From the NCBI GenBank assembly GCA_025451235.1, contig JANWKT010000016.1:1-64000 (forward strand): 64,000 nt of DNA. The letters run 5' to 3'. The position numbers were made by a program, and so were the translations under genes. Position 1 is the stretch's first letter, and each line of letters opens with the position of its first letter. The notes under the pieces are model-generated. The model did not search any database and was not told where the DNA came from. It saw only the letters and a list, made by a program, of their open reading frames with translations. The DNA is from Flavobacteriales bacterium (lineage in GTDB: Bacteria; Bacteroidota; Bacteroidia; CAIKAF01). This document shows positions 22,578 through 31,696 of this stretch, in pieces.

Positions 22578-25412
22578 CTAGTTAATTTTATTTCCCTGTG
22601 AATCCAGCTCCACTAAAGGATAAGGTAAAGCCTTGAGCTTGTTGTACACTTTGGCTTTGTCGCCTACCACCACAATGATAGACTTTTCAGGCTTCAATAA
22701 AGTTTTCGAAAGTTGATTGATATCAAAAGTGGTCAATCCCTTCAATATATCATTTTGTTGTTTTACAAAATCTTTGTTGAGTCCGTATTCAATAATAGCT
22801 CCCATGAATCCGGCTTTTTGGAAAATGGTTTCGTATTTCAATGCATCGTTCTGGCTCACGGAATTTTGAGTAAATACCAATTCTGCCTGTGTAATCCCGT
22901 TGTTCTTATAGTTCTCCAATTCCTTGATGATCTCCATCACACAACTATCCGTTGCATGGGCAAGGAATCCTCCTGATACACGATAGGTACCGGAAAGATT
23001 GGAGCCTGCAAACCCGGAACGAACTCCATAGGTATATCCTTTGTTTTCCCGTAGATTCAAATTCAACCTGCAATTAAAAGCTCCTCCCAATGCATAGTTC
23101 ATGATCTGTGCCCTGAAGAACTGACCTGTTGCATCAAAAGGTAGGCCGTTGGATACCACCCTGATCTCACTTTGGGCTGCATCTTTTTTATCTACAAAAT
23201 AAATGGTGGTTTTTTCCGGCTCAATCATTTTTCTATAGGCCGGTTGGGTCACTTCTTTTCTCGTCCATGCTTTTAGGAATTCCAATTTTTTCAATACATC
23301 TTTTTTAGAGATGTCGCCTACAAAAACGGCATGTGTAATGTTCGGTGCAAAATAAGTAGCATAATATTTTTTTACATCGTCCAGAGTAACATTGTTCAAT
23401 GTGGCTTCGGTGCCAATGCTAGGTGTACCGAAAATATCACCGGAGCCATACAATAAACCGGCCAATACATTTTCGGCAATGGTGGTTGCCTGCGTTTTTT
23501 GATTGGCAATGGCTTCGAGGTTCTGTTTTTTGATTCGATCGAAGTCAGCCTGGTCAAACCTGGGTTTGAACAAAACCTCCTGTAGTAAAACAAGGGTCTT
23601 GTCAAAATTTTCTTTGGTACTGGTTACCTGGATGGAAATCTCCTCACGACTGGCGAAAACAGAAATACGACTTCCTAGCAGATCCAATTGTTTTGAAAGT
23701 TCTTCGGATGAATAGGTAGTGGTTGCTTCATTCATTAAACTGGCAGTGATCGATGCCAATCCCGATTTGTCAAGAGGATCCATCATATGTCCGGCTTTGA
23801 TGGTAAATGAAAGTCCTACCATAGGCAATTCGGTATATCCGGTACCAATGATCTTCAATCCATTCTCCATTTCCTGTTCCCAATATGCAGGAACATTTAC
23901 CGCAGCAGCTACTCCAGCCGTTGGACGATAAGTAGCCGCAAAAGGATATTTCGCCTTGTTGTAAGTAAGCTTGTTGTATTCAGAAAGATCATTGATATAT
24001 CCATTTGGTTTCTCCGGTTTTTTAAAATTATCCGGAGCAGCGATCAATTCTGATTTACCTTTTGGAACAATGCTCAATATCACCGCAAATTTATTTTTTA
24101 CATATTTATTGTAAACCCGCATTACATCGTCCTTGGTTACTTTTCTATAACGGTCCAGGTCTTGCTTGATATAATTGGGATTACCTGTAAAGGTTTGGTA
24201 ACTGGCCAACTTGGCCCCTTTACTGGAAACACTTTGTAAACTTGAAAGTTCCCGGGTCTCATTGGTCGCCACAAACTTTTTAATATCGTCGTCATTTACT
24301 CCTCTGTCTTCAAATTCAATCATGGCTTGTTTTACCATGGTGAGCATATCTGCCAAACCTGTTCCGGGAAAGGAACGAACGGTAAAGATCATTTGTCCCG
24401 ACAATTCACTGGTAGGGGTCGAGCAATTAGCCATCAATGCTTTTTGGGTCTTTACCATGTTCTGGTAGAGGATGGAATTTTTACCACCTCCCAGGATATC
24501 CGCCAACACATCCAGCGGGGCCTCATCGGCATGCCTTGCAGGAATGGTTGGATAAGTGATGGTGAGTTGAGGAAAACGAACATTGTCTTCATAAGAAATA
24601 TACCGGTCTTTATCCAATACCGGAACATTGGCCGCCATATTTTTTACTTCAGGACCAGAAGGTATAATAGCAAAATATTTTTCTATCATGGCCAGGGTTT
24701 TCGTTGGGTCCATATCGCCTGCAACAACGAGGGTAGCATTGTTGGGGCTATACCAGCGCAGGAAAAATCTTTTCAGGTCTTCGAGGGTAGCTGCATTGAG
24801 ATCTTCGATATAACCGATGGTGAGCCATGAATAAGGATGACCAAAAGGATATAAAGCTTCGGAAGTTTTTTCACCTTGTAATCCATACGGACGGTTATCG
24901 TAGTTCTGACCTCTTTCGTTTTTTACGGTGGCCCTTTGGATTTCAAATTTCTGCTGAGTGGCCGAATCGAGGAACCATCCCATGCGATCGGCCTCCAGCC
25001 ATAGGGCTGTTTCCAATTGGTTGCTTGGCATGGTTTCGAAATAAGTGGTGCGATCCAGGTTAGTAGTTCCATTTAACCGGCCACCACTTTCAGTAACTAT
25101 TTTAAAATGTTCTTCATCTCTTACATGCTCCGATCCCTGGAACATCATATGCTCAAAAAAGTGAGCAAATCCGCTGCGACCTACCAATTCCCTGGCTGAA
25201 CCTACATGGTACATTACTTCCACATGGACAATAGGATCTGAATGATCCTCATGTAAAATAACTGTAAGCCCATTGGGCAATTTGTATTTTTTATAGGGGA
25301 TCACTAATTCACCCCCTTTGCCGGGTAATACCTCTTCAATAAAAGTTGCGGTTTGTGAAAATGAAGTAACGGAGAACATAGTTACCAGGAATCCAAACAA
25401 TAGTTTTTTCAT
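22578..25412 (-). CDS. M16-family zinc metallopeptidase, two-lobe secreted form
   Basis: 944 aa with signal peptide (MKKLLFGFLVTMFSVTSFSQ). The N-terminal half has the inverted zinc motif HFFEH at 84-88 and the downstream glutamate in a NERGQNYDN context, so it is active-type. The C-terminal half (from about 500) is a second M16 fold without HxxEH. Its R-x-Y-pair region (LRENKGYTYGVRSGF) is the substrate-grasping motif. It is the pitrilysin/insulinase-like 'clam shell' fused in one chain, expected in the periplasm and degrading peptides. Many Bacteroidota have several of these. Single gene, convergent with the secreted pair, sharing their terminator. Confidence 0.92.
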   Translation of the reverse strand: MKKLLFGFLVTMFSVTSFSQTATFIEEVLPGKGGELVIPYKKYKLPNGLTVILHEDHSDPIVHVEVMYHVGSARELVGRSGFAHFFEHMMFQGSEHVRDEEHFKIVTESGGRLNGTTNLDRTTYFETMPSNQLETALWLEADRMGWFLDSATQQKFEIQRATVKNERGQNYDNRPYGLQGEKTSEALYPFGHPYSWLTIGYIEDLNAATLEDLKRFFLRWYSPNNATLVVAGDMDPTKTLAMIEKYFAIIPSGPEVKNMAANVPVLDKDRYISYEDNVRFPQLTITYPTIPARHADEAPLDVLADILGGGKNSILYQNMVKTQKALMANCSTPTSELSGQMIFTVRSFPGTGLADMLTMVKQAMIEFEDRGVNDDDIKKFVATNETRELSSLQSVSSKGAKLASYQTFTGNPNYIKQDLDRYRKVTKDDVMRVYNKYVKNKFAVILSIVPKGKSELIAAPDNFKKPEKPNGYINDLSEYNKLTYNKAKYPFAATYRPTAGVAAAVNVPAYWEQEMENGLKIIGTGYTELPMVGLSFTIKAGHMMDPLDKSGLASITASLMNEATTTYSSEELSKQLDLLGSRISVFASREEISIQVTSTKENFDKTLVLLQEVLFKPRFDQADFDRIKKQNLEAIANQKTQATTIAENVLAGLLYGSGDIFGTPSIGTEATLNNVTLDDVKKYYATYFAPNITHAVFVGDISKKDVLKKLEFLKAWTRKEVTQPAYRKMIEPEKTTIYFVDKKDAAQSEIRVVSNGLPFDATGQFFRAQIMNYALGGAFNCRLNLNLRENKGYTYGVRSGFAGSNLSGTYRVSGGFLAHATDSCVMEIIKELENYKNNGITQAELVFTQNSVSQNDALKYETIFQKAGFMGAIIEYGLNKDFVKQQNDILKGLTTFDINQLSKTLLKPEKSIIVVVGDKAKVYNKLKALPYPLVELDSQGNKIN

Positions 25413-25522
25413 TTTATAATGTTTTAGTGAAACAAATTTATCGGAATATAGCGAATAACCTCAAAGGGAACTGCAAAAAAGCTCTAAATACCGTTAATCA
25501 GGAATCATGCCAAGGTGGCCTT

Positions 25523-26935
25523 TTATTGAGCCCTGGGAGGCAGGACCTCATAGGTAGTGCTGGTAGAGCCATTTTCTGCCCCTTTTTCGGTATAATATTG
25601 CTGCTCTTCTACCTGGTCTTTTCGGGAATAATTACTTATTGTCCAATAGGTTCCATTCTGATGGTAGTAGATCTCTTTTCCGGCATACTCAGCAAAACGG
25701 CTATAATAATACGAACTCAAACTTTGGACGGGAGTATTCTCATACACCTGATCCTCGCCTGCTTTTCCAAAATGGGCATGCTGACAAAGTTGCCCATTGT
25801 TCCACCATCTTTTCATTTCACCATAAAAGATTCCATCCTGGATAAATACATCTACCGACTTGAGGGTGTCATTCCACCATTCCACCAGATGACCTGTTCC
25901 ATTTTTTACCACTTGCTCCCCTTTTATATTCCAATAATTATCCAGGTAAAAAAAGGACCGGGTATACCAGGCTACCGGTTCCTCATGAACAGATCCTTCT
26001 ATATACAATTCGCCGGTTTCCCTATACTCTTTGAGAGAAGCGAAGCCATCTCTTTGTGTACGCCCGACCTGCTTCAACTTTCCATTACCATAATAGTAAT
26101 AAGAGACGGGCAGACCATCCTCGATGAGCATTTTGTAAAATAGATGATCTCCATCATATTGATATGTTTCGGTTTGAGCTCCCTCCTCATTCAAATAATA
26201 GCGATGAGACAAGGAACCGTTCTTGTAAGTTTCCTGCCAGCCGGTTTGAATCCCTTTTTTATACCGCTCCAAATAAACATAAGAACCTGAATAAATCATG
26301 GTGCTATCTAACATTCCATAGGTATAATAACTGGTTTGTAAAAGTTTTTTGGGTGGGGCTTCCTGGCCTAATATAATTGCATACATAGCATCCGGGTCTT
26401 CATACTCCCATATACCATGTGGCATTCCATTCACCATGGTACCTTTTGCATAAAAAGTATCTACAGCCCCATTCTCGGGTAAATGGGTCATTGATTCCAA
26501 TAGCTGCAAGAAATCATCATTCTTTACATATTCATCGATCCTTTCATTAGAAACATTTTCCGGGAAATCGCTTCTTGAAAACTTCCGGTACCTTGAGCAA
26601 GTGGAGATAGATCCATCAGAGAATAAAAGATATACATCACCTGTGCGAAGGGTGATTCCACAAGTGCTTCCCACATCCGACCTGATCGTTACCAATATTT
26701 CGTTCCCTCTGTTTTTAGAATACCATCGCAAAGGTTTAAACACACCTACAGAGGTGGTAGGAAGTCCATACCGTTCGTTTTCTACCAGTTGAGTATCGCT
26801 TACTATAATGCCAATGAATACATATTTACGGTCCAGGTCGAGTAATGACAACGAAGACTGGTCTGCACAAGAACAGGCTTGTAAAAAAGGGGAGCCGGTT
26901 AAAACCAAAAATGATACAACGAATAGGTAGCGCAT
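25523..26935 (-). CDS. Secreted NTR-like domain fused to YwqK/MORN_2 repeats
   Basis: 470 aa. The N-terminus MRYLFVVSFLVLTGSPFLQA leads into CSCADQS. The C-x-C right after the leader, followed by KYVFIGIIVSD and VTIRSDVGSTCGITLRTGDVYLLFS, matches an NTR/TIMP-like beta-barrel with an N-terminal cysteine (about 21-130). From about 150 on there are repeated 'NGMPHGIWEYE / KKGIQTGWQETYKNGSL / YGNGKLKQVGR / ETGELYIEG' units of the YwqK (MORN_2) type, continuing to the C-terminus. The cysteine at 21 could instead be lipidated. Function unknown; it could be a surface recognition protein. Confidence 0.72.
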   Translation of the reverse strand: MRYLFVVSFLVLTGSPFLQACSCADQSSLSLLDLDRKYVFIGIIVSDTQLVENERYGLPTTSVGVFKPLRWYSKNRGNEILVTIRSDVGSTCGITLRTGDVYLLFSDGSISTCSRYRKFSRSDFPENVSNERIDEYVKNDDFLQLLESMTHLPENGAVDTFYAKGTMVNGMPHGIWEYEDPDAMYAIILGQEAPPKKLLQTSYYTYGMLDSTMIYSGSYVYLERYKKGIQTGWQETYKNGSLSHRYYLNEEGAQTETYQYDGDHLFYKMLIEDGLPVSYYYYGNGKLKQVGRTQRDGFASLKEYRETGELYIEGSVHEEPVAWYTRSFFYLDNYWNIKGEQVVKNGTGHLVEWWNDTLKSVDVFIQDGIFYGEMKRWWNNGQLCQHAHFGKAGEDQVYENTPVQSLSSYYYSRFAEYAGKEIYYHQNGTYWTISNYSRKDQVEEQQYYTEKGAENGSTSTTYEVLPPRAQ

Positions 26936-26994
26936 GTGATCAAAAAAAAGTATCCTAAAAGTAACGATAATTTTGGCTAAATAATATGGCTCCT

Positions 26995-27185
26995 TGTTTT
27001 TTTCGCCGGAGTGGCAGCACCAGCTCGGGGAGCCCTGACGCTTAGCAGAGCTTAGGTAGGCATTTATGACAGGGGAATAACATGCCGGCCTTTAGCTGTT
27101 CTTGCGACAAGGGAGAGGACTGGTGCAGAACACCAGACCTGCCTGCCATGGAGCAGGCCTGCACGTCGGCAGGAAGGAATAAGTA
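26995..27185. repeat. GC-rich structured intergenic island A
   Basis: A GC-richer stretch between two minus-strand genes, with many short inverted repeats (CTGCCTGCC/GGCAGG, GGTGCAG/CTGCAC-like). It shares the 11-mer TAGCAGAGCTT (27043-27053) with island C (57969-57979). No ORF. It probably belongs to a dispersed intergenic repeat family of this genome; a structured RNA is less likely. Confidence 0.4.
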
Positions 27186-27209
27186 CTAATATAAATACGC
27201 CGTATTGTA

Positions 27210-27920
27210 CTAGATATTGGCTATTTTGGTGATCATTCTCTTGACGATGGGAAGATAGGTGGCATCTACCGGGATAGCATAGTTAGACTCGAATGCATAA
27301 ACGGAAGGATGAGGAAGTGCAGGATATTGCTTGATCATTTCGAGCTTGATATAATGATTGGTGACCGATAAATTCTTTACAAAAGCCGTGGCATAGCGGG
27401 TATGAATGGCCCTGTATTTATCCTCAGGGGTTTCGAAAAGACTTACCTTATATCCGTATACCAATGTTTCGTTGAAACCGTCCGCATTCAAAATAAAATA
27501 GCCTTCGTCGTTTTTTAAGGGCTCCACTCCTACGGGTTCCACATGGATGTTTTTTTCAATCTCCTCGTAAATTTCTTTGCCTTGCTGAATGGTTTCTTTT
27601 AAAAAAGGGATCGCCATTTCAATGATATTGGTGACTTCTTCCACCCAATTCTCCTCTGAGATCTCCCTGGAAAAAACCATTTTCATATCTTTAGCATCCA
27701 CCCCTTTAAGGGTTTTTGGGAATTTCTCCGCCAAGGAGATCCGGTTATCCTTTAACTGGATCAATTCGCAATATTGGTCGATCAATTCCGATAAATGGGG
27801 GTATATTTTTAACTGGTCGTAGGAGCCTTTGATCTCCTGTATATAGGCCAACAGCACATATTGCTTGTATTCGGTATCTATAATAGGTGCAGTGATCCAG
27901 TTCTTATCTAGCTTTTTCAT
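27210..27920 (-). CDS. Conserved cytosolic protein of unknown function
   Basis: 236 aa, start ATG 27920, no signal peptide or TM helix. It is rich in charged residues, with a predicted helical N-terminal half (YKQYVLLAYIQEIKGSYDQLKIYPHLSELIDQYC broken by loops) and a mixed C-terminal half (GYFILNADGFNETLVYGYKVSLFE, YATAFVKNLSVTNHYIKLEMIKQYP). I do not recognise the family. It ends just before GC-rich island A and is divergent from the OmpA lipoprotein gene. Role unknown. Confidence 0.65.
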   Translation of the reverse strand: MKKLDKNWITAPIIDTEYKQYVLLAYIQEIKGSYDQLKIYPHLSELIDQYCELIQLKDNRISLAEKFPKTLKGVDAKDMKMVFSREISEENWVEEVTNIIEMAIPFLKETIQQGKEIYEEIEKNIHVEPVGVEPLKNDEGYFILNADGFNETLVYGYKVSLFETPEDKYRAIHTRYATAFVKNLSVTNHYIKLEMIKQYPALPHPSVYAFESNYAIPVDATYLPIVKRMITKIANI

Positions 27921-28032
27921 CCCTGTACATTTAGTTATGTTATACGCAATCCATTGTTCAAAAGTTGCCTGGTAAGCCCGTCATTCAAGGCAATACTCTT
28001 TGCAATTTTGAAATATTTTAAAATTGCCTGGG

Positions 28033-28968
28033 ATGAAATTACAAAATATATTTAAAATATTGTTACCTGCCTTTTTACTTGTTGGATGTGTGACCAGCAA
28101 AAAGTATAAAGACCTGGAAGGTTTATATAACAATTGCACCAAAAACAGGGATAGCCTTCAAATAGCTAATCAAAACCTGCAATCGGCCCTGGCGGATGCC
28201 AATACCAAGATTGATGTATTGGAAAGAATTAAAAAAGAACTGATATCGGATACCACTTCCATTGGTTCGGAAATACGATACCTGAGAGATAAGAACAAAG
28301 AGCTTTCTGATTTGAACACCATACTGGAGAATAACTATTCCAAACTCTTAAAAGGAACTGAAAAAGAAATGACCGACCTGTTGAACGAATTACGAGATGC
28401 CAAGGTGAAACTGCAGGAAAGAGAAGAAGAGCTGGCCCAAAAGTCGCAACGGTTAAAAGACCTAGAAGAGGCCCTTGCTCAAAAAGACAGGGATGTGCAG
28501 AACCTGAAGAACAAATTATTGGATGCTTTGAAAGGCTTTAAAGATTCGGGCTTGTCGGTAGAAATAAAAAACGGGAAAGTTTATGTAAGTATGAGTGAAA
28601 AATTATTGTTTGCCAGTGGAAGTACTGAAGTGGACCAAAAAGGAATTGATGCTTTGAAAGAGCTGGCAAAAGTGTTGGAAAAAGAAAAGGATATCCATAT
28701 CATGGTTGAAGGACATACCGACAATGTCCCTTTAAAAGGAACAGGTTGTAACAAAGACAATTGGGACCTCTCGGTGGCACGTGCTAATGCGATTACAAAG
28801 ATCATCCTGAAAAGTGCGACAATAGACCCTTCACGCATTACGTCAGCTGGTCGAGGGGAGTTCTATCCACTTGTGCCGAACGATTCGCCCGAAAACAGAG
28901 CAAAAAACAGGAGGACCGAGATCATCCTTACACCTAACCTGGATGCTTTACTGGAAATTATGAAATAA
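28033..28968 (+). CDS. OmpA-family lipoprotein with coiled coil
   Basis: 311 aa from ATG 28033 (the longer frame starts at TTG 28024). The leader MKLQNIFKILLPAFLLVG ends at a lipobox cysteine (LLVGC), so it is lipid-anchored. Residues about 25-165 form a long heptad coiled coil rich in L, K and E. The C-terminal OmpA/MotB-like domain (about 175-300) has LFASGSTEVD, VEGHTDNVP and the peptidoglycan-binding NRRTEI. It should tether the outer membrane or another structure to peptidoglycan. Upstream 110 nt are shared with the divergent 236-aa gene. Confidence 0.88.
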   Translation: MKLQNIFKILLPAFLLVGCVTSKKYKDLEGLYNNCTKNRDSLQIANQNLQSALADANTKIDVLERIKKELISDTTSIGSEIRYLRDKNKELSDLNTILENNYSKLLKGTEKEMTDLLNELRDAKVKLQEREEELAQKSQRLKDLEEALAQKDRDVQNLKNKLLDALKGFKDSGLSVEIKNGKVYVSMSEKLLFASGSTEVDQKGIDALKELAKVLEKEKDIHIMVEGHTDNVPLKGTGCNKDNWDLSVARANAITKIILKSATIDPSRITSAGRGEFYPLVPNDSPENRAKNRRTEIILTPNLDALLEIMK

Positions 28969-29067
28969 AAAATATTCCCTTTTCCTGTACTAAACGCTTA
29001 TAGATTTATTACTTACCGGAATTAACCGTATTCGTGTTATAACTTTCACACTTTTCATGGCGAATAG

Positions 29068-29099
29068 TTGCGTGAATGATTTGGAATATGATATATTTG
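29068..29099 (+). promoter_or_regulatory. Promoter of the 29160-31244 T9SS gene
   Basis: TTG (29068-29070), 21-nt spacer, TATATTTG (29092-29099). It gives a leader of about 55 nt before ATG 29160. Confidence 0.6.
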
Positions 29100-29159
29100 A
29101 ATATCCAAGTTCGCCACAGCAAGTATTAGTATTTTAATATTGACCCAAGAATATTAACT

Positions 29160-31244
29160 ATGAAAAGATCACTTGTCTTTTGGTGTTTCCTATTATCCTT
29201 ATGTCCCACCTTATTTGCCCAGCTTCCTGGAGCTGACTGTGCTTTTGCCAATACCCTCGTTGTAAATGGTGCTTGTGCCGTAGGAGTTTCTCTTACCAAT
29301 ACTACGATGGAACCGGGAGTGGTGAATACCAATATTTGTGGTTCAGGTCAAACTGCGCAAAGAGAAGGTTGGTATATTTTTCAAGCCATCAATACAACCG
29401 CAACGGTTACTGTTGATGCAGCTGCCAGGAATGCTACTATCCAGGTTTTTTCAGGAGGATGTGGAGCATTAACTGAAATTGCCTGTGCCAATGCAATTAC
29501 CACTAATGGCCCTCAGGTTGAAACAGCAAATGTAGCCGGACTTATTATTGGTAACTTTTACTATGTAAGAGTGGGCAATATTACCAACAATAATATGGCC
29601 ATTAACACGGTCTGCATCACTGGACCACCAGGACCACCATCAAATGACGATCCTTGTTCCGCCATACCTTTAACTCCTTCAGGTATATGTTCCTATGCCA
29701 CTTATACCAATGCCTCGGCCACCAATACAGGTGGAGTACCTGTGCCAGGCTGTGCTGGTTATTCTGGTGGTGATGTATGGTTTTCGGTAGTAGTTCCTGC
29801 AGGTGGAAGTCTAAATTTTGATACACAAACCGGTGTGATGTTAGATGGTGGAATGGCGGTCTACTCCGGCACTTGTGCTGCCATGGTATTGATTGCCTGT
29901 GATGACAATACCAGCGCTAATGGAAATATGCCCATGATCTCTTTAACAGGTCAAACTCCTGGTAATACATTATGGATCAGGATATGGGAAAATGGAAATA
30001 ACAACAATGGGAGTTTTGGTATTTGCGTGGTGGATCCCAATGCTCCTCCACCAGCCGGAGCAGTATATATTGGATCAACGGGTGGTGATCCCTGGTTCTC
30101 CAATTCAAACCAGGTAGCGATGAATACTGTTTTCGGAGCTACATGGACCCAAGCTTATTTTGAAACCTTGAATGTATCCGCCATTTTTTCAGCCAGCAAT
30201 TGTTTTATTTTTATGGAAGGGGGAGATTTTACTACCACTGCTTTTGAAAATTTCTTAAACACCAATTTACCAGCCATAGAAGCATGGGTAGCTGCCGGTG
30301 GAAGATTAATTATAAATGCAGCACCCAATGTGGGTGGGAATGTAAACTATGGTTTCGGGGGGGTCACTTTAAATTATGATGGAGGAACCTCTCTTGCCTG
30401 GGATGGAAATGCATCGGCCGGACAAGCGGGTCATGCTATTTTTAACGGACCCTATTTGCCTTGCGGAACCACTTTCTTCGGTAATTATTTTGCACATGCA
30501 TGGATCTCCGGTGGAGCTACCATATCCTTAATGGATTATATGCCGGCACCCGGACCCTCTTTGACTGAAAAAGCCTGGGGAGCAGGACGTGTTTTATTCG
30601 GAGGTATGACCACTTCCAACTGGCATACACCCTGGCCAGAAACAGATAACCTGATTGCAAATATCATCAGCTATCAATCCTCCTGCACGCCACCATTGCC
30701 CATTGAAATGATCTCTTTTACGGGAGATTGTGCCGATAACGGTAGTGTTTTATATTGGACAACCGCATCAGAAACCAACAATGCTGAATTTATTATTGAA
30801 TCAAGTACAGATGGAATAACTTACCAGGTAGAAGGCAAAGTAGCAGGAGCAGGGAATAGTAATGTGATAAAAGAATATAGTTATTTATCCCCGTTAAGAG
30901 CTGAGCCCGGAAATTATTTCAGACTGACACAGAGAGATTTTAATGGAACGGAAACGAAATATGCACCGCTCTATATTTCATGTGACCATGGATCCAATTC
31001 GAATTGTGCAATATTGAATCTGAACAATGATCAAATTGAATGGAACGTTTATTCCAACAAAGATGAAGAAATTACATGCACCTTAATGGATGTAAGAGGT
31101 TCCATCTTGCAAACATTACAAATGAAAACCACCAAAGGTTCCAATCATGTTCAAATAAGTGCAGAAGGATTGACCTCCGGAGTATATATCATAATGGTGG
31201 TTGGGTCCAACCATCAATGTGCCTCTAAGTTTTTGAAAAAATAA
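29160..31244 (+). CDS. T9SS type A protein with PPC-like domains and an alpha/beta domain
   Basis: 694 aa. Signal peptide (MKRSLVFWCFLLSLCPTLFA). Then come two beta-sandwich PPC/DUF-like domains (ANTLVVNGACAVG ... and DDPCSAIPLTPSGICSYA ...), each with a 'GGDVWFSVVVPAGG...VYSGTCAAM..IACDD' theme. A ThuA/GATase-like domain (AVYIGSTGGDPWFSN to IANIISYQSSC, about 300-510) follows, then the PLPIEMISFTGDC linker, an Fn3-like segment and a C-terminal type A sorting domain (ISAEGLTSGVYIIMVVG...KFLKK). The second PPC domain is a close relative of the N-terminal domain of the 45473-46996 protein. Function unknown, surface exposed. Confidence 0.85.
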   Translation: MKRSLVFWCFLLSLCPTLFAQLPGADCAFANTLVVNGACAVGVSLTNTTMEPGVVNTNICGSGQTAQREGWYIFQAINTTATVTVDAAARNATIQVFSGGCGALTEIACANAITTNGPQVETANVAGLIIGNFYYVRVGNITNNNMAINTVCITGPPGPPSNDDPCSAIPLTPSGICSYATYTNASATNTGGVPVPGCAGYSGGDVWFSVVVPAGGSLNFDTQTGVMLDGGMAVYSGTCAAMVLIACDDNTSANGNMPMISLTGQTPGNTLWIRIWENGNNNNGSFGICVVDPNAPPPAGAVYIGSTGGDPWFSNSNQVAMNTVFGATWTQAYFETLNVSAIFSASNCFIFMEGGDFTTTAFENFLNTNLPAIEAWVAAGGRLIINAAPNVGGNVNYGFGGVTLNYDGGTSLAWDGNASAGQAGHAIFNGPYLPCGTTFFGNYFAHAWISGGATISLMDYMPAPGPSLTEKAWGAGRVLFGGMTTSNWHTPWPETDNLIANIISYQSSCTPPLPIEMISFTGDCADNGSVLYWTTASETNNAEFIIESSTDGITYQVEGKVAGAGNSNVIKEYSYLSPLRAEPGNYFRLTQRDFNGTETKYAPLYISCDHGSNSNCAILNLNNDQIEWNVYSNKDEEITCTLMDVRGSILQTLQMKTTKGSNHVQISAEGLTSGVYIIMVVGSNHQCASKFLKK

Positions 31245-31273
31245 TACGACGGTGAATTTTCGTCTGAGTTGGA

Positions 31274-31696
31274 TTACTTCAACATAAAATTGATCGGAGC
31301 TTTATAGATCACCCTCACGGCCACTCCCTTATTCATTCCGGGAACCAGTTTGGGTAAATGTTGAAGAGCTCTCACCACTTCGTCTCCGCATCCTTCGCCA
31401 ATATCACGTATGATCTTGATGTTCGAAATGGAACCATCTTTTTCCACCACAAATTGAACAATTACCTGGCCTTCCAGTTTTTTCTTTTTAGCCCTTTCAG
31501 GATAAATGATAAAATCATCAAAAAATTTGGCCAGCTTATTTTCGAAACATATATTATTTAGTGAATCGGTGTTATCCTCGCAACCCTTCCAGGTAGGTCT
31601 TACCTCCACATCATACAAGATGGGCTCCTCCGTTGCTTGTGCAAAAACAGCTAAGCCAAATGAAGAGAATAACAATATAAAAAAGGATTTTTTCAC
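31274..31696 (-). CDS. Secreted TonB C-terminal-domain protein
   Basis: 140 aa. Signal peptide MKKSFFILLFSSFGLAVFA. The C-terminal two thirds (about 60-138) are a TonB C-terminal fold (IIYPERAKKKKLEGQVIVQFVVEKDGSISNIKIIRDIGEGCGDEVVRAL is its beta-alpha core, given here in overlapping parts). There is no TM anchor or proline-rich linker, so it is not a classic energy-transducing TonB. Its start is GTG 31696, touching the menE stop TAG, so it is translated in coupling with the men operon. What it does there is unclear. Confidence 0.82.
   Translation of the reverse strand: MKKSFFILLFSSFGLAVFAQATEEPILYDVEVRPTWKGCEDNTDSLNNICFENKLAKFFDDFIIYPERAKKKKLEGQVIVQFVVEKDGSISNIKIIRDIGEGCGDEVVRALQHLPKLVPGMNKGVAVRVIYKAPINFMLK

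Noticed and set aside
24327-24830. Plus-strand frame of 167 codons within the M16 gene
   Set aside because: It is antisense to a clear peptidase and has no recognisable motif.
25427-26143. Plus-strand frame of 238 codons
   Set aside because: It lies opposite the NTR/YwqK gene, has no family features and is a shadow frame of a low-stop strand.
31274-31696. Classical energy-transducing TonB
   Set aside because: It has a cleavable signal peptide rather than a membrane anchor, and no proline-rich linker or ExbB/ExbD neighbours.
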